Source of the DNA: GCA-2715965 sp047608975
Lineage (GTDB): Bacteria > Verrucomicrobiota > Verrucomicrobiia > Limisphaerales > JAYPXF01
Direction of reading: 5' to 3'
NCBI GenBank assembly: GCA_047608975.1
Contig: JBLFYM010000113.1
Coordinates: forward strand, 1 to 19,048
Length of the DNA stretch: 19,048 nucleotides
Within the stretch, counting starts at the first letter, position 1. Every line of letters starts with the position of its first letter. The notes under the pieces are model-generated. The model ran no database searches. It was not told the DNA's origin and saw only the letters and a list, made by a program, of their open reading frames with translations. This document shows, piece by piece, positions 9,001 through 14,943 of this stretch. A program made the position numbers and the translations under genes.

Positions 9001-9090
9001 GTTGTAATTCAGTCGTTCAAGTCCGGCTGATTCGCAACGAATCGAGACCAGCGCCAGACATCCCACAGCTATGAGAAATTTTATCTTCAT
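6085..9090 (-). CDS. Secreted VCBS/FG-GAP repeat protein fused to a BNR sialidase-like domain
   Basis: A 1001-residue exported protein. The ATG at 9090 is chosen because it begins a signal peptide (MKIKFLIAVGCLALVS, cleavage near residue 20-23); the frame is open to 9132, but those codons do not look secretory. Residues 50-620 carry nine DxDxDGxxD-type calcium-loop motifs of the VCBS/FG-GAP family (starting near 50, 153, 232, 291, 350, 422, 493, 559 and 612), often preceded by FFENxG-like strands, so one or more beta-propellers are expected. Residues about 670-990 match the BNR_2 sialidase-like family: HASTIEET start, AAWFGGTQEGANDVGIW, PCWNPVLFQ, NKPVLLADGSLL, and five Asp-box-like turns (711, 775, 826, 876, 932). 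Members act on, or bind, external glycans; true sialic-acid specificity is not assured. It is divergent from a small secreted protein plus a sulfatase, which supports extracellular polysaccharide breakdown. Confidence 0.88.
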   Translation of the reverse strand: MKIKFLIAVGCLALVSIRCESAGLERLNYNNPGLKVDLGVGLWAWPLPMDWDGDGDLDMVVACPDKPYNGVYFFENPGNGKGRKYPVFKAAKRVGKAGHNMQVSHVKGEARVLREGLEYLDFRKNGFSKTRKLVPNTQMMPGKKRARMWRSVDFDGDGDQDLIAGIGYWGNLEWDHAYDAQGVWQNGPLHGYVFLLKNTGDDAKPKYAAKEQLKAGGSVIDVYGWPSPNFADFDGDGDLDLLCGEFLDGFTYFENTGTRNQPSYANGRKMNDAHGDPLVMDLQMITPTAIDWDGDGDQDLVVGDEDGRVALVEHTGRTFKGVPQFLPPVYFEQEAATLKYGALATPFCVDWDGDGDEDIIAGNTAGYVGFFENLGGGKTPKWARAKNLKAGDQTLRIMAGSNGSIQSPCEAKWGYTTLSVADWDHDGLPDLLINSIWGEILWYRNEGTKRQPKLASAQAVMLNGPMPKPKWFWWDGTENQLVTQWRTTPVAIDFTKDGLTDLVLLDSEGYLCLFERAKEQGKVVLNTPKRVFIDEDNQPIRLNSRSAGRSGRYKISVVDWDSDGRLDVLVNSENAIWYRNAETRKGRHVLKRMGNLGKRNVAGHTSSPTICDFDKDGKPDLLVGAEDGRMYYLNHDEANVWDVDLAVRGPSEAMAGGLLGKPGVVKEEFVFTKAPFKQCHASTIEETSRGLSAAWFGGTQEGANDVGIWTSYNDGAGWTGPKQVATGVQYQTAKGEHRWPCWNPVLFQPPGDAPLQLYFKVGPKPDAWWGEMLLSYDRGRSFRDRRRLPEGIDGPVKNKPVLLADGSLLAGSSTEHDGWRVHFEHSSDLGATWQRVGPINDGKKFNSIQPSILTHEDGRLQILCRSREKFITTSFSKDSGKSWSPMEATSLPNPNAGTDALTLADGRHVLVYNHTLRGEGEWRGRSMLNVAVSDNGKDWQAALTLGQEAKMEFSYPAVIQSDDGLVHITYTWKRQRIKHVVLDPAHLKLRPIRNGEWPTSK

Positions 9091-9157
9091 GTGATTGCGG
9101 GAACCGTAGCGAGTGGATGCAAACCCGTCCATTCTGACGTTATCGACGTGCGGACTC

Positions 9158-9212
9158 GCAAGCCCGTCCCTCCAGTGGTTGCGCTCGGCACGCTGTGGAG
9201 GGGCGAGCTTGC
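9158..9212. repeat. Imperfect palindrome in the divergent intergenic region
   Basis: GCAAGCCCGTCCCTCCA (9158-9174) and TGGAGGGGCGAGCTTGC (9196-9212) are inverted copies matching at 15 of 17 bases (one of the two differences is a G-T wobble), with a 21-base loop. A further AGCCCGTGCC follows on the right. It lies in the 270-base gap between the divergent sialidase-fusion and small secreted-protein genes. Its look (GC-rich arms, GCAAGC/GCTTGC ends) resembles REP-like dispersed palindromes, but copy number cannot be seen here. It could also act as a transcript hairpin. The rest of the gap (9091-9360) shows no gene. Confidence 0.5.
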
Positions 9213-9360
9213 CAGCCCGTGCCCTTCGATCTCCCTATTTGGTGATCTTACCATTCGGGCCAAAGAGGAAAGGACAGGATCAACTTACACTCACTTGCGC
9301 AAACACCCTGGTCCATCCTATGGGTTGCAATCGATCCGATTCAAAACACAGAATAGATGG

Positions 9361-9660
9361 ATGATTCGCCTACTGCTTCTTTCGCTATTTGTCGTCGCTT
9401 TCAATTGGGTCCCAACGAGCCAAGCGGCGGCAGCCGTCGATTCCAAGAAAGTTACGCTGGTCTTCGCCAACGATTTCTCCAAGGGCCTGGCGAAGGGGTG
9501 GAGAGTCCAACACGGTGACTGGCAAGCGGCCGATGGCAAATCCATTGTGCTAAAGGCGAGTCACCCCAGTTTTCATGTCCCCACTCCGACATTGGTGTTT
9601 CGTTGCCTCGGCGAAGGCGTTGAAATCAACGACCTGCAGGTTTGGAATCTTAAAAAATGA
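9361..9660 (+). CDS. Short secreted protein, probably an internally deleted concanavalin-like domain protein
   Basis: A 99-residue protein. The ATG at 9361 begins a clear signal peptide (MIRLLLLSLFVVAF, Ala-rich cleavage region near residues 22-25), so I prefer it over upstream codons of the same open frame. The mature part has two blocks: ANDFSKGLAKGWRVQHGDW (about 36-54), like the first strands of LamG/DUF1080-type jelly-roll proteins, and HVPTPTLVFRCLGEGVEINDLQVW (about 72-95), like the last strands of secreted proteins of about 200-230 residues that accompany sulfatases in PVC genomes. Those comparisons are from memory. The middle of the fold appears missing, joined around DGKSIVLKASHP without a frame change. 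The stop codon overlaps the sulfatase start by four bases (ATGA), so the two are probably co-transcribed and translationally coupled. It may be a carbohydrate-binding accessory, or a decayed gene kept open. Confidence 0.6.
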   Translation: MIRLLLLSLFVVAFNWVPTSQAAAAVDSKKVTLVFANDFSKGLAKGWRVQHGDWQAADGKSIVLKASHPSFHVPTPTLVFRCLGEGVEINDLQVWNLKK

Positions 9661-11003
9661 ACGGAATGAAAATTTCCAGATCCATCTGTCTCCTCCTGAC
9701 CCTCTCAGTCCTCACTCTTCCGGGACGTTCAGCCCAACCGAACATTGTCTTCATCCTGGCCGATGATTTGGGGCGTGAATGCCTGGAGGTCTATGGCGGA
9801 AATTCTTACCAGACACCAAACCTGAATCAGCTGGCTGCCGAAGGAACCCGCTTCGAAGCCTGTTACGCCACCCCGATGTGCAGCCCGACCCGGGTGATGC
9901 TGATGACGGGGCGCTACAGCTTTCACTCCTACGAACGATGGGCGACCATGAATTTCTCATCGCCCACGATTGGCAAGCTTTTGCAGGCGGCCGGCTATGA
10001 CACCGCCCTCTTCGGAAAGTGGCATCTGGGTGGTTGGGACTCAGCGCCATACGGACCGACTCGCGCGGGCTTTGATCGTTTTGCCACATTTGACTATGAG
10101 AAAGTCGTGCGCGAAGGCGGGGAAATCGGAAACCAATTTTGGAAGACGGAAGTATGGGAAGAGGGTCGCAATTTCCGGCTCGATGGATATAGCCCCGCCT
10201 ACTACCGCGATCACGCCCTCAGGTTTATCCGCGAACACGAAGGGACGAACAACAAGCCGTTCTTCCTTTACTACCCGCTGGCTCATGCCCATCGCCCCTT
10301 TGTTCCGACAGACCAAGTTGAGGCAACTCGCTCCAAACGCACCGTCCGCAACGGCGAACTGAAGAACTTCCCTGCGATGGTTGAGTACATCGATGGCATC
10401 GTTGGCTCGGTCATCAGCACACTCAAGGAAACCGGGCAACTTGAACGCACCGTCATCTTCTTCAGTGCCGACAATGGAACGGACAATGTCGGTGAAGCCA
10501 AACAACTGCGATCCAGCTATCGCGGGCTTGAAATTCCCGGTGGCAAATACCTACCCACCGAACTGGGTGCCAATGTTCCCCTGATTGTTCGAGGTCCGGG
10601 AATTCCCCGAGCGCGCGTCACGCGCGCACCGGTAGACTTCACCGACATGATGCCCACCCTGTGCAGCATCGCCGGAATCCAAGCACCTGACGTAGCCGAT
10701 GGCGAAGACCTCTGGCCTATGTTGCAGGGCGGTCCCGAATCGATGCACGACGGACTCGCTTACACCTGGGGCGTCTACGAACACTCCTCCCGCAAATACA
10801 AAAACCCGCGAAAATACCGAGACAAGATCATCCACTTCATTCGCGATGAACGCTGGAAACTCGGTTCAAACGGAGAATTGTTCGACCTGCAAAATGACTG
10901 GTATGAAAAGGCACCGCTCCCCCATGGGATCGCCGCTGCAGCACGGACTCACCTTGAGAAGCACCTCTCCAAGCTTCGCGGTTCCGAAACGAAAATCTGG
11001 TAA
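9657..11003 (+). CDS. Secreted S1-type (formylglycine) sulfatase
   Basis: A 448-residue arylsulfatase-family hydrolase that removes sulfate esters from external glycans. A signal peptide covers roughly residues 1-26 (hydrophobic LLLTLSVLTL, then GRSA). Catalytic features are in order: metal ligands in ADD (D36, D37); the CSPTR signature with C75 as the residue converted to formylglycine by FGE; GKWHLGG with K121 and H123; HAH at 210-212; and SADNGT with D272 and N273 completing the calcium site. The usual C-terminal sulfatase subdomain with DERWKLGSNGELFDL is also present. The length fits the family and the frame is intact. The start overlaps the preceding small gene by four bases (ATGA), indicating an operon; an internal ATG three codons on is an alternative start. 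The natural substrate is unknown. A nearby sialidase-like protein suggests a sulfated heteropolysaccharide. An activating FGE must be encoded elsewhere. Confidence 0.95.
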   Translation: MNGMKISRSICLLLTLSVLTLPGRSAQPNIVFILADDLGRECLEVYGGNSYQTPNLNQLAAEGTRFEACYATPMCSPTRVMLMTGRYSFHSYERWATMNFSSPTIGKLLQAAGYDTALFGKWHLGGWDSAPYGPTRAGFDRFATFDYEKVVREGGEIGNQFWKTEVWEEGRNFRLDGYSPAYYRDHALRFIREHEGTNNKPFFLYYPLAHAHRPFVPTDQVEATRSKRTVRNGELKNFPAMVEYIDGIVGSVISTLKETGQLERTVIFFSADNGTDNVGEAKQLRSSYRGLEIPGGKYLPTELGANVPLIVRGPGIPRARVTRAPVDFTDMMPTLCSIAGIQAPDVADGEDLWPMLQGGPESMHDGLAYTWGVYEHSSRKYKNPRKYRDKIIHFIRDERWKLGSNGELFDLQNDWYEKAPLPHGIAAAARTHLEKHLSKLRGSETKIW

Positions 11004-11059
11004 ACCAGCATCGGCCACCAGTCTATGGGCTGTCCGGTACCCCCAATTTTTCATTCTTT

Positions 11060-11072
11060 ATCCCAACGGGAT
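11060..11072. other. Small ATCCCAACGGGAT hairpin in the sulfatase-DUF1501 gap
   Basis: The 218 bases between the sulfatase stop and the DUF1501 start contain no gene. A perfect 5-base stem ATCCC-AAC-GGGAT lies at 11060-11072, followed further on by CCCTGAG and GGGTAACC. From memory, 'CCAACGGGATT ... GGGTAAC' is the skeleton of a repeat dispersed through several PVC and related genomes, so this could be a worn copy. Evidence inside the window is thin. Confidence 0.25.
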
Positions 11073-11221
11073 TCATGGAATTACGGCTCCCTGAGAGTTT
11101 GGAGCTTATGGGTAACCGCCTCTTCTTTGAGGACCACCGCATCAGATCTGCGCTTGTCGGCCCCCACAAAACCGCTGGCAATCTGCTCAGCCTCTCCTAG
11201 TCTTTGATCGTGCTCCGCCTA

Positions 11222-12610
11222 ATGTCCAACGAGATGACCGCGAACTGCGAGGGTTCATCGCGACGTGAATTCCTCCGCGTCGGGGCATTGTCGCTGGGCG
11301 GCCTGTCGCTTCCCGGTCTGCTACAGGCAGGAACGGACTCGAATGCCGGCCGATTGGTTCGGGATAAGGCGGTGGTCATGTTGAATCTCCAGGGCGGCCC
11401 TTCGCAGCACGAGACCTTTGATCCGAAGATGGACGCCCCATCGGACATCCGGTCGGTGTTTGGAGAAGTGAAGACTTCGCTCCCCGGAATTCGGTTTGGC
11501 AGCCATCTGAAACAGTTGGCGAAACTCGCCGACAAACTGGCGGTCGTGCGCTCCTATCGGCACGGAATCGGCAGTCACGGACCGGCCGCGCTTCACGTGG
11601 CCGCCGGCGGCAATTCCACCGGTGCCTGCATGGGAAGTCTCTATGCCAATGCCGCCGGCGTGACCAACCCGCGGACCGGCCTGCCAAACAACACCATCAT
11701 TGTCCCGGCCGCGATGGGCTCCCAATACAAGGATCTGAACGCCGTGCCCCAGCGAGTCACCGATACCGGTTCACTCGCTCCCACCTACAAGGCATTCGAT
11801 CCCGGAAACGGGGGGACGCTGCTCGAGGACATGAAGCTCAATGTGCCGGCCGGTCGCTTCGATGACCGCAAGTCGTTGTTGACCGAACTCGATCGGCTTC
11901 GCCGCCACGCGGATGGAAGGATCGAAAACTCCTCCACCTTCGAGCAACAGGCAATGGACATCGTATTGCGTGGTGTCAGCGGTGCCTTCGATCTCTCGCA
12001 GGAAAACCGGCGGACGTTGGAACGCTACGACACCGCCCACATCAGTCCTGGCTTCGGTGCCCGGAGCCGCAACAGTTACGCCAAGATGTTTTCCCCCATC
12101 GCCCTCGGCAAACAGATGCTGTTGGCTCGCCGCCTCGTCGAAGCCGGTTGCGGATTTGTCACCGTCACCTGCACGGGCTGGGATATGCACGGCGGCGGCA
12201 AGGAATACAGCATCGCCGACGGCATCCCGACGCAGGCCTCCGCCATCGACCGCGCCGCGAGCGCATTTATCGAAGACATCATCGATCGGGGCCTCCACGA
12301 GAAAGTGTTGCTCGTGATCACCGGCGAATTCGGGCGCACTCCGAAGATCAACAAAAACGGCGGCCGCGATCATTGGGGAAATCTATGTCCCCTCGTCTTC
12401 GCCGGCGGCGGGCTGAAGATGGGTCAGGTCATCGGCGAATCGGATCGGCAAGGCGGCAGCCCCGTTTCCAATCCGGTGAGCAGTGCCAACCTGCTCGGCA
12501 CCATCATGCACACGCTGCTCGACGTCGGCGAACTGCGTACCCGCGCCGGCCTTGCCCCCGAAGTGCTGAACGCCATCACCTTCGGCCAACCGATCCCGCA
12601 GTTGGTATGA
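11222..12610 (+). CDS. DUF1501 family protein with Tat signal
   Basis: A 462-residue member of DUF1501, an alkaline-phosphatase/sulfatase-superfamily-like group abundant in Planctomycetes and Verrucomicrobia and not fully characterised. The N-terminus has a twin-arginine export signal, SSRREFLRVG (R14, R15), followed by a hydrophobic stretch GALSLGGLSLPGLL, so folded export is expected. Typical family segments are present: MLNLQGGPSQHETFDPK (from about 53) with probable metal ligands H63 and D67, SHGPAALHV (118-126), TGEFGRTPKIN (367-377) and GRDHW (381-385). The frame opens at a TTG at 11204, but the ATG at 11222, or the one at 11234, gives a normal Tat N-region. DUF1501 genes usually sit beside a DUF1549/DUF1553 (PSD1 cytochrome-type) partner; none is present here. 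It is followed after 34 bases by a sugar kinase gene. Confidence 0.9.
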   Translation: MSNEMTANCEGSSRREFLRVGALSLGGLSLPGLLQAGTDSNAGRLVRDKAVVMLNLQGGPSQHETFDPKMDAPSDIRSVFGEVKTSLPGIRFGSHLKQLAKLADKLAVVRSYRHGIGSHGPAALHVAAGGNSTGACMGSLYANAAGVTNPRTGLPNNTIIVPAAMGSQYKDLNAVPQRVTDTGSLAPTYKAFDPGNGGTLLEDMKLNVPAGRFDDRKSLLTELDRLRRHADGRIENSSTFEQQAMDIVLRGVSGAFDLSQENRRTLERYDTAHISPGFGARSRNSYAKMFSPIALGKQMLLARRLVEAGCGFVTVTCTGWDMHGGGKEYSIADGIPTQASAIDRAASAFIEDIIDRGLHEKVLLVITGEFGRTPKINKNGGRDHWGNLCPLVFAGGGLKMGQVIGESDRQGGSPVSNPVSSANLLGTIMHTLLDVGELRTRAGLAPEVLNAITFGQPIPQLV

Positions 12611-12644
12611 ATCCCGAGTTCCCGAACTCCCCCCCTTTCCTCAA

Positions 12645-13565
12645 ATGAATTCACCGATCATTGCCGTGGTGGGATCATTGAATGTCGATCACACCTTCCG
12701 GGTGCTTAGATTGCCCCTCCCCGGTGAAACGTTGACGGCGAGCGGCGCGTTGACCTGCTTCGGTGGGAAGGGGGCGAATCAGGCAGTTGCAGCGACTCGC
12801 GCGGGAGCAGAGGTGCAAATGCTCGCGTGCGTGGGTGAGGATGATTCGGGCGCGGGATATCTGGATTACTTTCGCAGGCAAGGGATTGGAACTTCTGGGA
12901 TCGCGGTGACGCCGAACACGCCAACGGGTTCAGCGTTTATCACCGTCGATGACGGAGGTGAAAACTCGATCGTGGTAAACCCGGGTGCGAATCATTCGCT
13001 CTCGGTCGACATGATCAACGAACAGGCGGAAGCGATCCGGACGGCAGATGTGCTCTTGTTGCAACTTGAAACTCCCCTCCCCTCGGTAAGAAGAGCTGCG
13101 GAGATCGCACGCGATGCGGGTGTGCGAGTGATACTAAATCCGTCTCCGTGGAACGCGGAGCTTGCGGCGGCACCGCTCCCGAGCGACGTCCTCATCGCAA
13201 ATATTCCCGAGGCATCCGCACTTGCTGGCCGGGACATCGGCACCGAAGCCCTGGATTCGCAATCGTTCAATACTCGAACGCTGATTGTGACGCGGGGATC
13301 GGAATCTACATTGGCGTTCCCAGATGACTCCGAGCAAATCGAAATTTTGCCACCCAAAGTGACACCGGTGGACACGGTTGGAGCCGGGGATACGTTTGCG
13401 GGAGCGTTCGCGTTCTCTCACGCAACTGGCGCGTCGCTGCGCGAAGCGATCACATTCGCCAACGCGGCGGCGGCACTTACCACGTTAAAACCGGGTGCGC
13501 AGTCCGCGATTCCCGAACGGTCGGAAGTCTTGGAGTTTCTTGCCAGTTGCTCAATGGGCGGCTGA
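12645..13565 (+). CDS. rbsK: Ribokinase-like PfkB family sugar kinase
   Basis: A 306-residue cytoplasmic kinase of the PfkB/ribokinase family. PfkB signature 1 is FGGKGANQAVAA (39-50), with a substrate-contacting Asp in SLNVD (D15). The ATP/anion-hole signature DTVGAGDTFAGAFA (243-256) contains catalytic base D249. LNPSPWN and NIPEA (from 164 and 186) are also ribokinase-type. The expected reaction is ATP-dependent 5-phosphorylation of D-ribose to ribose 5-phosphate; related pentoses or nucleosides remain possible, so the symbol is tentative. It lies 34 bases downstream of the DUF1501 gene on the same strand and may share its transcript, although no functional link is obvious. Its last 15 bases overlap, tail to tail, the end of the dehydratase gene on the other strand. 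No transporter or ribose regulator is near. Confidence 0.85.
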   Translation: MNSPIIAVVGSLNVDHTFRVLRLPLPGETLTASGALTCFGGKGANQAVAATRAGAEVQMLACVGEDDSGAGYLDYFRRQGIGTSGIAVTPNTPTGSAFITVDDGGENSIVVNPGANHSLSVDMINEQAEAIRTADVLLLQLETPLPSVRRAAEIARDAGVRVILNPSPWNAELAAAPLPSDVLIANIPEASALAGRDIGTEALDSQSFNTRTLIVTRGSESTLAFPDDSEQIEILPPKVTPVDTVGAGDTFAGAFAFSHATGASLREAITFANAAAALTTLKPGAQSAIPERSEVLEFLASCSMGG

Positions 13566-14525
13566 TGCCCAAGTGTCGAAATCCAGGTTGCCGCCGGAGA
13601 CGATGGCGACGACAGATTTGCCGCTGAATCGCTCACTGACCGCCAACACGGCTGCCAATGCCACGGCCCCGGAGGGCTCGGCGACCAGGTGAACCTGTTC
13701 CATCAAGATCTGCGTTGCGGATCTGATCTCCGTCTCGCTTACCAGAATGATGTCATCCAGCAGCCTCCGGATGATCGGAAAGGTTAGCTCACCCAACGGG
13801 GTACGCAGCCCATCTGCAACCGTGTCGTAGCGGGTCGGCAGTTCGATGCGGCCCGACTTGAGACTGCGGGCCGCGTCGTCCGCCCATTCCGGTTCCGCCG
13901 CGATTATCTGAATTTCCGGTCGGATCGTTTTGATCGAGGTGAGCACGCCGGAGAGAAGTCCACCGCCGCCGACCGGAACAACGACGACGTCGGCGTCTTC
14001 AACTTGCTGCAAGATTTCCAAGCCCACAGTCCCCTGCCCCGCCATGACGTACGGATTGTCGTAGGGGTGGACGAGCGTTGCTCCCGTCTCTGCTTCGATA
14101 CGCGCACAGGTATCCGCTCGGGACTGCGCATCCGGTTCGCTGAAAACTGGCTCCACTCCGAAGCGGCGCACTGTTTCGATCTTGTTCCCTGCGGAGTTGC
14201 GCGGCATGACGACATGCGCGGGAATACCGCGGAGCGAAGCCGCTCGTGAAAGTGCTGCCGCATGATTTCCTGACGAGTGGGTGACCACTCCCTTCGCCGC
14301 AACAGCATCGTCCAATGAGAACACCGCGTTGGCAGCGCCGCGCGCCTTGAATGCTCCGATGTGCTGGAGATTTTCCGCCTTGAAATGAAGCCGGCAACCG
14401 AGTTTGGCCGAGAGGCGCTCACTGAACACGGTCGGGGTCTGAAGGACGTGCTCCGCTATTCGAGTGGCAGCGGCGCGAACGTCCCCAATCCCGATCGCGA
14501 ACTTGTCTGGGGCTGAATCCATCAT
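13551..14525 (-). CDS. PLP-dependent serine/threonine dehydratase or serine racemase
   Basis: A 324-residue fold type II PLP enzyme of the threonine ammonia-lyase/serine racemase group. Seen: AFKARGA with K60 as the Schiff-base lysine, SSGNHA (84-89) for the substrate carboxylate, the phosphate-binding GGGGL (186-190), and SGGN (310-313) near the pyridine nitrogen. The stretch AEPEWADDA carries E211, A215 and D217 spaced exactly like the divalent-metal ligands of eukaryotic serine racemase (E210, A214, D216). This favours a metal-stimulated serine racemase/dehydratase over biosynthetic IlvA, which would also need a C-terminal ACT-like regulatory domain absent here. Likely products are D-serine, pyruvate or 2-oxobutyrate plus ammonia. 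It is the third gene of a minus-strand run after aspS and crcB (27-base gap to crcB). Two adjacent ATGs (14525, 14522) open it. Confidence 0.88.
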   Translation of the reverse strand: MMDSAPDKFAIGIGDVRAAATRIAEHVLQTPTVFSERLSAKLGCRLHFKAENLQHIGAFKARGAANAVFSLDDAVAAKGVVTHSSGNHAAALSRAASLRGIPAHVVMPRNSAGNKIETVRRFGVEPVFSEPDAQSRADTCARIEAETGATLVHPYDNPYVMAGQGTVGLEILQQVEDADVVVVPVGGGGLLSGVLTSIKTIRPEIQIIAAEPEWADDAARSLKSGRIELPTRYDTVADGLRTPLGELTFPIIRRLLDDIILVSETEIRSATQILMEQVHLVAEPSGAVALAAVLAVSERFSGKSVVAIVSGGNLDFDTWASAAH

Positions 14526-14552
14526 GGTAGTTGGCCTGGTGACCCGGTGGAG

Positions 14553-14939
14553 TCAACGGTTGAGAGTCTGCCCCAGCAGCAGCCCAAGCCAGGCGGCGAC
14601 CAGGCAGAGCACCAACGAACCGATCACGTAGAGAATCGCCATTCCACTTTGCCCAGATCTCAGAAGGTTCACCGTTTCCAGACTGAAGGCTGAGAAGGTC
14701 GTATAGCCGCCCATCAGGCCGGTCATGAAGAAGAATTTTCCGCCCGCCGGCAACGGCCATTTGCCGGCCGTTCCGGTGAGGGCGAAGATCAATCCGATGA
14801 GGAATGAACCGCTGACATTTGCGATCAGTGTGCCGATCGGAAAGCCCGGGCCAAACTTCGCGGCGAAGCCAGTCGCCACGCCGTAGCGCGCCATACCACC
14901 CAATGCACTGCCGAGCCCTACTAGCAGAACATTAGTCAT
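14553..14939 (-). CDS. crcB: Fluoride channel CrcB/FluC
   Basis: A 128-residue membrane protein with four hydrophobic segments (about 2-27, 34-56, 67-94 and 100-124), the normal size of the Fluc family. These proteins form antiparallel dimers that let fluoride leak out of the cytoplasm. Family hallmarks are present: GGMARYG (14-20) with the conserved Arg R18, N41 in ANVSGSF, and the GGYTTFSAFS signature (77-86), which supplies the central sodium site and the fluoride-coordinating Phe pair. Start and stop are unambiguous. The start lies only 4 bases after the aspS stop, so it must be read from the aspS transcript or coupled to it. I see no room for a fluoride (crcB-type) riboswitch directly in front, so it is probably constitutive here. 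Only one crcB is visible, consistent with a homodimer. Confidence 0.95.
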   Translation of the reverse strand: MTNVLLVGLGSALGGMARYGVATGFAAKFGPGFPIGTLIANVSGSFLIGLIFALTGTAGKWPLPAGGKFFFMTGLMGGYTTFSAFSLETVNLLRSGQSGMAILYVIGSLVLCLVAAWLGLLLGQTLNR

Positions 14940-14943
14940 GCGG

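Noticed and set aside
9091..9132. Longer N-terminus for the VCBS-sialidase protein starting at 9132
   Set aside because: The extra 14 codons would bury the signal peptide; the ATG at 9090 starts it properly.
9091..9360. Plus-strand open codons ahead of the small secreted protein
   Set aside because: They contain the palindrome and show no protein-like pattern; the signal peptide starts at 9361.
11204..11221. TTG start for the DUF1501 gene
   Set aside because: The ATG at 11222 gives a standard Tat N-region; nothing supports the TTG.
14526..14560. Fluoride riboswitch associated with crcB
   Set aside because: crcB is preceded by only 4 bases after aspS, and the bases after crcB lie in front of the dehydratase; no conserved pseudoknot motif is visible.
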